Origin: Marinobacterium sp. LSUCC0821
GTDB lineage: Bacteria > Pseudomonadota > Gammaproteobacteria > Pseudomonadales > Balneatricaceae
DNA: 64,000 bases
Reading direction: 5' to 3'
Assembly: GCF_012848475.1 (NCBI RefSeq)
Contig: NZ_CP051666.1
Span: forward strand, 333,501 to 397,500
Shown here: piece by piece, positions 57,551 through 64,000 of the stretch
How positions within the stretch are numbered: position 1 is the stretch's first letter
How the letters are laid out: each line of letters begins with the position of its first letter
Made by a program: the position numbers and the translations under genes
Notes under the pieces: generated by a model
What the model was told of the DNA's origin: nothing
The model's database searches: none
What the model saw: only the letters and a program-made list of their open reading frames with translations

Positions 57551-58669
57551 ATGAATCACTTCTTTCTGACTATACTGCTGGGGCTTATCCCCTTTGAATC
57601 TTTTGCTGCGCAAGCGCTGTTAAAACCATTGTGGCAAAGCCAGCTATCCGCACCATTTAATAAAGCACCAATTATTGGTGATAATCTCATCTATGCTGCG
57701 CCGTCAGATGGCTCTCTTTATGCGCTAGACCAGCGGACGGGTAAGACTCTTTGGTCGCTACCCACTGAATCTATCTGGGATAGAGGCGTTACCCTTCATG
57801 GAGAGCAGATTGTTGTCTGTTTACGCGATGCCTCTGTGGCAGGACTTGATGCTGCTACTGGACGCGAGCTCTGGAAAACATCACTTGGGGATCTCAACTG
57901 TCAGCGTGATTCTGTTGCTAAAGGGGATGACCTCTACATATCAACCACCTATGTTGGCCCCGGCCTTAAAGGTTCGCCTCTCACAGGTGCTAAGTTGTTT
58001 AAGTTGGATCGCACCACCGGTGATATTCAATGGGAAGTGACGACTGAAACCTTCTTACTTCAGAGCGCATCCGTTGATGGTGATCGGCTTTTTGTTGGCG
58101 GTAGTTTTATCGACACTGCATTTACTGAAGAGGAGGGTGGGCCGGCCTACTACTACCTCATCGATACCGAAACTGGCAAAGTTCAATGGCGGGCCTACTC
58201 AGAAGATGGGCTCCCTAAAACTCTATTTTTAAACGGCGGTGTAGCAAGTTACATCGCCTATCAGGATTTCATTCAAGCCTTGGATGCCAAGACAGGGCAA
58301 GCGCTTTGGCGTCGCGATACAGAGAATTGGGTCTCGGCATTTTTAGGTCAGGACAAGAGGCTCTATTTTGGTTCTGCAAACACCTTTGTGCACTCCTGGA
58401 ACCAACAAGATGGTAAAGTAAACTGGCGCTACAATATGCCAGGTAGCTCGTTTGAGTACCTACTTGTAGCCCCGCGATTAGTAGGTGATAGCCTCTGGTT
58501 TTTAAGCCAAAAGGGACAAGTATTTTCACTTGATGCGAATACGGGTGGGCTCGAATACACAGCACCTACAGGGGTGGTGAGCCGGATAGAAGCGGATTTT
58601 GCAGCAGGTAAAATGGCTGTGGGAGACCTTGATGGGAAACTACACCTCTTCGAGCTTCCTCAACCCTAA
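57551..58669 (+). CDS. Exported PQQ-type beta-propeller protein
   Basis: 372 residues from ATG 57551; signal peptide cleaved near SFAAQA. Propeller blades read as GSLYALDQRTGKTLWSLP, AGLDAATGRELWKT and similar repeats of the PQQ/BamB-like type, ending in VGDLDGKLHLFELP. The PQQ-binding residues of true quinoprotein dehydrogenases are not evident, so a scaffold or BamB-like role is as likely as an enzyme. No ribosome-binding site is visible ahead of the ATG. Confidence 0.82.
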   Translation: MNHFFLTILLGLIPFESFAAQALLKPLWQSQLSAPFNKAPIIGDNLIYAAPSDGSLYALDQRTGKTLWSLPTESIWDRGVTLHGEQIVVCLRDASVAGLDAATGRELWKTSLGDLNCQRDSVAKGDDLYISTTYVGPGLKGSPLTGAKLFKLDRTTGDIQWEVTTETFLLQSASVDGDRLFVGGSFIDTAFTEEEGGPAYYYLIDTETGKVQWRAYSEDGLPKTLFLNGGVASYIAYQDFIQALDAKTGQALWRRDTENWVSAFLGQDKRLYFGSANTFVHSWNQQDGKVNWRYNMPGSSFEYLLVAPRLVGDSLWFLSQKGQVFSLDANTGGLEYTAPTGVVSRIEADFAAGKMAVGDLDGKLHLFELPQP

Positions 58670-58761
58670 TTTCCAGATGTGAAATCAAATGGTTGGACCA
58701 GCGTTGAAGTGCTGTGCTGCTCGCGCTAAGGTTGCTTGAGTTATCTTTTTGGGATTGTTCT

Positions 58762-60699
58762 ATGCAGCCTCTCTGGTCACCAACCGAAGCACAAATTTCT
58801 GATGCTCAATTAACCCGTTTTAGAACCTGGTTAGCGACTCAAGATCCAGAGTACTCTTTTGCCGATTACGATTCACTCTGGCATTGGAGTACGAGCGATA
58901 TTTGGGGCTTTTGGGAGGCGCTGCGTCGTTTCTTAGCGATAGATTTCACAATCCCTGCGCATTCCGTCGTCGACACTCTTACCGATATTCCAGGTGCTAA
59001 TTGGTTTTCGGGTGCGTCCCTTAACTTTGCTGAGGCGCTATTAAAACGACGCGACAGTGAGAGCGCCGTTATCTTTCGTGGCGAAAATGGTCGCCGATAT
59101 TCATTGAGCTATGCCGATCTGTATCAACAGACTGCTAAGTTTGCGCACTATCTAAAGGCGCAAGGAGTGGTCGCAGGAGATCGCGTAGCGGGCTATATGC
59201 CCAACATCCCTGAGACTATCGTTGCGATGTTAGCAACTAGCTCGATAGGCGCTATCTGGACTTCATGCTCCCCCGATTTTGGTGCAAATGGGGTGGTCGA
59301 TCGTTTCGGGCAAACAGAGCCGAAAATTCTAGTGACAGTGGATGGTTATCATTATGGCGGTAAGAAACTAGATAATAGAGACAAGCTTCCGGAGATCTTA
59401 GAGCGTATTCCTAGCGTTAAAACAGTTGTCGTGGTGCCTTTCTTAGATCTGGATATCGACCTATCAAACATCCCCAAGGCAATAAATTGGAATTCAGCGA
59501 CAGCTAACGATGTGGCTGAGGTTGAGTTCGCACAGTTACCCTTCGATCACCCGCTATACATCATGTACTCATCAGGCACGACGGGTGTACCTAAGTGCAT
59601 AGTGCATGGCGCAGGTGGCACATTGATACAGCATCTTAAAGAGCATGTGCTGCATACTGATATGTCTGCTTCAGATCGAATGCTCTATTTCACCACCTGT
59701 GGTTGGATGATGTGGAACTGGATGGTTTCGGCACTGGGGGCAGGTTCTTCGCTTGTGCTGTTTGATGGCTCACCTTTCCACCCATCCGCTAGTGCGCTCT
59801 GGGACATCATTGAAGAGGAGTCGGTGACGGTATTTGGTACAGGTGCGAAGTACATTGCTGCCATTCAATCGAACGGTTTAAAACCAGCAGCATCGCATGA
59901 TCTAACCAAGCTAAGAGCTATCCTCTCTACCGGTTCTCCTCTCTCACCTGAGAGCTTTGAATTTATCTACAAGGATGTGAAGTCTGATCTGCATCTTGCT
60001 TCGATTTCAGGGGGTACAGACATCATCTCCTGTTTTGCCTTGGGTAACCCAACGCTTCCGGTCTATACCGGCGAGATACAGTCGCGTGGTTTGGGTATGG
60101 CAGTAGATATCTTCGATGACGAAGGTAATTCAATGCCAGCAGGTAAGGGTGAACTCGTCTGCACTAAACCCTTCCCAAGTCGCCCACTGGGCTTTTGGAA
60201 CGACCCAGAGGGTGTACGCTACCATGAGGCCTACTTTGACCATTTTGAAGGGGTGTGGGCACACGGTGATTACGCAGAGATCACAGCGCATAAGGGGCTA
60301 ATTATTCATGGTCGCTCAGATGCCGTGCTTAACCCAGGTGGTGTTCGTATTGGCACAGCTGAAATCTATCGTCAGGTTGAGAAGGTTAGCGAGGTGGTCG
60401 ATTCAATCTGTATCGGCCAGCCCTATGAGGATGATGTTCGCGTTGTGCTGTTTGTCGTGCTGCGCGACGGTGTAGAGCTGGATGATCAATTAATCGCCAA
60501 GATTAAAACCACAATTCGCTCTAATACAACGCCACGCCATGTGCCATCGATCATCAAAACAGTTGCAGACATCCCACGAACTAAGAGTGGCAAAATTGTG
60601 GAGCTGGCTGTCCGAAATGTTGTGATGGGTGCGCCGGTTAAGAATGTGGAGTCACTGGCTAACCCTGAGGCGTTAGATAACTTCAAAAATATTGTCTGA
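58762..60699 (+). CDS. Acetoacetyl-CoA synthetase
   Basis: Adenylate-forming enzyme that activates acetoacetate with ATP and CoA, feeding ketone bodies into polyhydroxybutyrate or acetyl-CoA pools. 645 residues, the length of acetoacetate-CoA ligases. Motifs: YIMYSSGTTGVPKCIVHG (AMP binding), YFTTCGWMMWNWMVSALG, STGSPLSPESFEFIY, GGTDIISCF and the C-terminal PRTKSGKIVELAVR with catalytic Lys. ATG 58762 with GGGA eight bases upstream; an in-frame upstream codon at 58714 is less likely. Acetyl-CoA synthetase is excluded by the N-terminal pattern and length. Confidence 0.92.
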   Translation: MQPLWSPTEAQISDAQLTRFRTWLATQDPEYSFADYDSLWHWSTSDIWGFWEALRRFLAIDFTIPAHSVVDTLTDIPGANWFSGASLNFAEALLKRRDSESAVIFRGENGRRYSLSYADLYQQTAKFAHYLKAQGVVAGDRVAGYMPNIPETIVAMLATSSIGAIWTSCSPDFGANGVVDRFGQTEPKILVTVDGYHYGGKKLDNRDKLPEILERIPSVKTVVVVPFLDLDIDLSNIPKAINWNSATANDVAEVEFAQLPFDHPLYIMYSSGTTGVPKCIVHGAGGTLIQHLKEHVLHTDMSASDRMLYFTTCGWMMWNWMVSALGAGSSLVLFDGSPFHPSASALWDIIEEESVTVFGTGAKYIAAIQSNGLKPAASHDLTKLRAILSTGSPLSPESFEFIYKDVKSDLHLASISGGTDIISCFALGNPTLPVYTGEIQSRGLGMAVDIFDDEGNSMPAGKGELVCTKPFPSRPLGFWNDPEGVRYHEAYFDHFEGVWAHGDYAEITAHKGLIIHGRSDAVLNPGGVRIGTAEIYRQVEKVSEVVDSICIGQPYEDDVRVVLFVVLRDGVELDDQLIAKIKTTIRSNTTPRHVPSIIKTVADIPRTKSGKIVELAVRNVVMGAPVKNVESLANPEALDNFKNIV

Positions 60700-60771
60700 A
60701 ATCACCCAGCTTCGTTACAGCTCGCCTATACTGCTTTTAGAATTAAGCTAAAAATAGATTTTGAGGCGTAT

Positions 60772-61714
60772 ATGACAGTTGATCGATTTGGTTTGTTATC
60801 TGGACGGTTAGGTACCCTGACTGATCGTGTTGAGTATGTTCACGGTTTAGTGATGGAGAAACTTCCCACGGTCGATCGCATCATGGGTGTGCTCTAAGGG
60901 TTACAAATCTTCATTCACAGTAACCCTAAACAACGGTTCACAACTGATCGGTTTTCTCTTCTTCGATAGCTCGCAACAAGGTACTTTTACGCCGGAAGTA
61001 CAACGCGATCTGTTGATCTACTCAAACCTCATTCAGATGGCAGTTGCCTCTGAGTTGATGGTGATCGATTCGTTGTTAGCAACCACGGCAGCTGCGCGAG
61101 ATTTTGCTGATCTGCGTGACTTTGAAACTGGTAAGCACCTAGACCGAATGGCCCAGTTCTCAAGGCTTATTGCCCGTGAAATTGCCGAGCAACTTGATCT
61201 GTCGGATGAGTTTGTGGAGCAGCTTTACCTCTTTGCGCCGTTGCACGATATTGGAAAAATCGGTATTCCCGATCAGATACTCTTAAAACCGGGTCGTCTA
61301 ACACCAGAAGAGCGAACTGTGGTTCAAGAGCACGTTGCTAAGGGGGTATCCATCATCGAAAAAGTACTCACTGAGTACAGCTTAAATGCAGTTTCTGATA
61401 CCCAGGTGTTGATGAATATCATCAGTTGCCATCATGAGTATTTAGATGGATCGGGTTACCCAAATGGGAAGTCTGGCGATGAAATTCCGGTTGAAGCGAG
61501 GGTTATCACCGTTGCTGATATCTTTGATGCGCTAACCAGTATTCGACCCTACAAAAAACCTTGGGATGTAGATGATGCGATTGATGAACTGCGTCGTATG
61601 GCAAGTGAATCCAAGCTCGACTCTCGTGTTGTTGAAGCGCTAGCTAAACACCGTGACGAGGCGGCGAGACTGGTCGTTGAGCTGGCCGACCTACCAGAGG
61701 ATATCTCTGCTTAA
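60772..61714 (+). pseudogene. Disrupted GAF-HD-GYP phosphodiesterase gene
   Basis: The 41-codon frame from ATG 60772 gives MTVDRFGLLSGRLGTLTDRV and ends at VDRIMGVL with a TAA at 60895. A second frame, shifted, runs 60887-61714 and gives KGYKSSFTVTLNNGSQLIGF and then an intact HD-GYP domain: HDIGKIGIPDQILLKPGRLT, HHEYLDGSGYP, ADIFDALTS. In related GAF-HD-GYP proteins about 60-70 more residues lie between the two parts. The GAF middle is therefore missing and the frame shifted. The HD-GYP part could still be made from GTG 60887 and would retain c-di-GMP hydrolysis residues. Confidence 0.78.
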
Positions 61715-61750
61715 ACCTTCGTTTACGTGATTAGCAAGGGACTCTAAACC

Positions 61751-63010
61751 CTAGCTGTAAAGCACCCAAACTGCATAGAATGCCACCCACATCAGTAGCA
61801 GTGTGCCTGGAACTAACAGGCGAAAGAGTAGCGCGCGGCTCCCAAGTACACCCACATAAGCAATCTTAACTAAGCTGTTTACGGTGGCTGCAAGAATAAT
61901 CCCAACGCTGGCTGTCTCGTTGGTAATGGCATCTCCCGCCATGCGAGACATGGCTAGGGTAGGTGCATCCGCATCAGTCAGAGCCGATATCATCGCCACC
62001 CACACCACAGCGCTCTCACCTAGGTAGGTAATCGCTAAATGTGACGCGAGCAGTATGGCAGCTAATAAGCCCCCAAAAATGAGTGCTGGAAGCGGTTGGA
62101 AGGGGCTCTGTTTAAAATCGGGTTGTGCCAGTGCTGGTGATGTATCGGTTTGCCTGAAAAGAAAGAGTAGAGCGCTTGCAAGAAAGATGAGTGTCATGCC
62201 GCCTAACGGAAGCCATAACGCGGCCAATAGTTCAGGTTTAACCACCATCACCTCTAAAAGCATGCGCGGAAACATGATGGTACAGGCCAATAGAATGGCG
62301 CCTGCGCAGACATCTGGAAGCGTTGGGCTGCGGATGCTAAAACGTGCCATCGATATAGTCACTGCCGTACTCGAGACGAGCCCGCCAGCTAGACTAGTGA
62401 TAACCAGGCCACGCGTTGCTCCAAAGATACGAATTGCGAAGTAACCGATCAGGCTAATTCCTGCGATTAACACCACCATCCACCAGATCTCGTAAGGATT
62501 AATAACCTGCCAGGGGTCGATTGGGCGGTCGGGTAATATCGGCAGTAATACAATGCTGATAATGGCGAGTTGCAATATGCCAGTCATCTCTTCTCCATTC
62601 AGAGAGCGCACACCTGAGTGTAAGAAGGCTTTAAATCGAAGAATTACCGCAACGGTCACGGCGCCAATAGAGGCCAATTCAGCTTCGTTGTAGAGAGGTA
62701 GCATACCTATCAAAAATGTTATGAATGCCGCAATCAAGGTCGTGATGCCGGCATCATGGCCACGTTGTGACCTCAACCAATAGGCGATAGCCAACAGGCT
62801 AAATAGACCCAGCATCGCCAGCGGAGCGATTAAAATCGAGATGATTTGCGACAGGTGTGCAGTAAACGCCCCAGCTATAGTAATTAGAGCGAATGTTCTT
62901 AAACCTGCAACCCTTGCTCCCTCAGCACGCTTACGTTCATGCCAGCCGCGTTCTAGGCCAATGAGCAGTCCCAGCATAAGTGAGATGAGAAAGGGTAAAA
63001 ACTGATCCAT
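61751..63010 (-). CDS. MgtC/SapB and DUF4010 membrane protein
   Basis: 419 residues, about eleven membrane helices. The N-terminal MgtC-like domain (about 5-130) has LMLGLLIGLERGWHERKRAE and the GLRTFALI block; the C-terminal DUF4010 half has the GATRGLVITSLAGGLVSSTA and ALTDADAPTLAMS motifs. Function of this fusion is unknown; some MgtC proteins act in Mg2+ homeostasis. Start at 63010. Convergent with the HD-GYP pseudogene. Confidence 0.9.
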   Translation of the reverse strand: MDQFLPFLISLMLGLLIGLERGWHERKRAEGARVAGLRTFALITIAGAFTAHLSQIISILIAPLAMLGLFSLLAIAYWLRSQRGHDAGITTLIAAFITFLIGMLPLYNEAELASIGAVTVAVILRFKAFLHSGVRSLNGEEMTGILQLAIISIVLLPILPDRPIDPWQVINPYEIWWMVVLIAGISLIGYFAIRIFGATRGLVITSLAGGLVSSTAVTISMARFSIRSPTLPDVCAGAILLACTIMFPRMLLEVMVVKPELLAALWLPLGGMTLIFLASALLFLFRQTDTSPALAQPDFKQSPFQPLPALIFGGLLAAILLASHLAITYLGESAVVWVAMISALTDADAPTLAMSRMAGDAITNETASVGIILAATVNSLVKIAYVGVLGSRALLFRLLVPGTLLLMWVAFYAVWVLYS

Positions 63011-63113
63011 GGAGCATTCCGATGGGTTGATGATCGGGTTTTATCTCCCCTAATAATGCGCGTTAGATCGCTACTTTTCTATTGAATTATTAAACTAATT
63101 TCGTCGGCATTTT

Positions 63114-63130
63114 TTGGCATGATGCTTGCA
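63114..63130 (+). promoter_or_regulatory. Sigma-54 promoter
   Basis: TTGGCATGATGCTTGCA has GG (63116-63117) and GC (63128-63129) exactly ten bases apart and close fit to the consensus YTGGCACG-N4-TTGCW (one difference, CAT for CAC). About 50-67 bases before the ATG at 63181. Confidence 0.7.
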
Positions 63131-63180
63131 TATTTAAAATAAATTAACTCAGCTAAATTTTTTATAAGGCTATGTTTTTT

Positions 63181-64000
63181 ATGAAAAAATATCGGTTTAT
63201 CAAAGGCGTTTATTCAAGTTCTCTGAAACTGCTTTTTATGATTGGTGCGCTACTTATTGGCAACTATGCGAATGCTAATCTTCACACTAAGAGTGCAGAG
63301 CAGCACGATGAGGTGTGGATTCTTCTTTCTGGCCATGAGCAGATTCCTTGGTATGCAGAGCTTGCGCGCGGTATGGATGAGCGCACATTTGAATTGATCA
63401 ATGAAAGTGTCGAACATCTGCAACGCAATGTATTTATTGAAAGGATAGATGCATACCGCACTGGTAACAGCCAGCGACTTGATGAGATTGCACAGGCTCT
63501 TGTAATGAAACACCAAGGGCACTACCCCAATCTTATTGTTGCCGAAAACAACGCCGCGCTTTGGGTGGCTAACAGGGTAAATGAGCTTTTAGGAGCACCA
63601 ATCAAAATCAATGCAGTCAATGTGAGTTCACAAGCTATCGCTGGTTTTTCTAAAAATGAGATGTTTAATTTCGCTAAGGGTTTCGAGACCATCACTAGGA
63701 CTATGCCAGAGGTTGAACGAGTCTATGCCATTTTGCCAAGTTCAAGACGGACCGAGGTAGAGGATACCTGGTCATTTGAGTATGAATCTCAATTTGAATT
63801 AGAACTTCTGGATGATGCTTATACCAATCAAGAGATAGTAGATACCTTGGCAAATGTCCCTGCCAATAGTGCCATTCTTTACTTAGGGCGAACTACCGAC
63901 TCTATTACTAGTGAAGGCTTGCCTGTTCTCTTGGTTAAAGAGATTACAGAGTTAAATACGGCTCCGCTCTTCAGTGTCCAAAGTACCCTAATGCGAGCAG
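63181..64000 (+). CDS. Exported sensor-like protein, ABC-substrate-binding-like N-terminus (3' end outside window)
   Basis: Open to the window end (273 codons visible). ATG 63181 (MKKYRFIKGVYSS) is preceded by AAGG at 11 bases; ATG 63172 is an alternative. Hydrophobic signal or anchor (about 14-33) ends near YANA. The mature part has VWILLSGHEQIPWYAELARG and LIVAENNAALWVANRVNELL, like the periplasmic ABC-substrate-binding-like sensor domain at the N-terminus of some hybrid kinases and GGDEF proteins. The cytoplasmic output domain lies beyond the window. Behind a sigma-54 promoter. Confidence 0.7.
   Translation, partial: MKKYRFIKGVYSSSLKLLFMIGALLIGNYANANLHTKSAEQHDEVWILLSGHEQIPWYAELARGMDERTFELINESVEHLQRNVFIERIDAYRTGNSQRLDEIAQALVMKHQGHYPNLIVAENNAALWVANRVNELLGAPIKINAVNVSSQAIAGFSKNEMFNFAKGFETITRTMPEVERVYAILPSSRRTEVEDTWSFEYESQFELELLDDAYTNQEIVDTLANVPANSAILYLGRTTDSITSEGLPVLLVKEITELNTAPLFSVQSTLMRA

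Overview
The window is a gene-dense stretch of a gammaproteobacterial chromosome. It carries a complete Na+-translocating NADH:quinone reductase operon (nqrABCDEF with apbE and nqrM), a tol-ruv block, the thrS-infC-rpmI-rplT-pheST-ihfA block ending in a MerR gene and tRNA-Pro(GGG), and many two-component and c-di-GMP proteins. This suggests a free-living, probably marine member of the Oceanospirillales or a close relative. That placement rests on gene content and order only. No prophage, CRISPR array, transposase or rRNA was seen.

Layout: (1) 1-7715: 3' part of aspS, then ruvCAB-ybgC-tolQRAB. yebC is missing between aspS and ruvC, and pal/cpoB are missing after tolB. (2) 8037-16625: nqrABCDEF, the flavin transferase apbE, nqrM and the transhydrogenase sthA. 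(3) 16734-22939: an overlapping MoxR/DUF58/DUF4381/VWA/VWA/TPR/BatD envelope operon. (4) 22965-32697: an L-lactate-type dehydrogenase with a divergent GntR regulator, a large hybrid histidine kinase, a tripartite tricarboxylate transporter (tctCBA) and a CitA/CitB-type two-component pair. (5) 32893-40322: translation block. The thrS leader contains a hairpin that closely copies the tRNA-Thr(GGU) anticodon arm, and infC begins with ATC. (6) 40414-44356: a diguanylate cyclase, two small genes bracketed by REP-like palindromes, and an ATM1-type ABC exporter. (7) 44467-49786: seven consecutive genes whose products all appear exported (lipoproteins, a caspase-fold peptidase, a Ser-rich protein). 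(8) 49771-58669: two kinase/response-regulator pairs around a cytochrome b / SHP / diheme cytochrome c / PepSY operon, then a membrane-anchored LuxR-type regulator, a tandem-duplicated cytochrome c and a PQQ-type beta-propeller. (9) 58762-64000: acetoacetyl-CoA synthetase, a disrupted HD-GYP gene, an MgtC/DUF4010 membrane protein, and the 5' end of an exported sensor-like protein behind a good sigma-54 promoter.

Two regions look least described. One is the exported caspase/lipoprotein module (44467-49786). The other is the heme-sensor and cytochrome region with its tandem operator-like dyads at 56406-56440. The best single regulatory discovery is the thrS operator hairpin at 32848-32868. All family assignments come from reading motifs, not from database searches.
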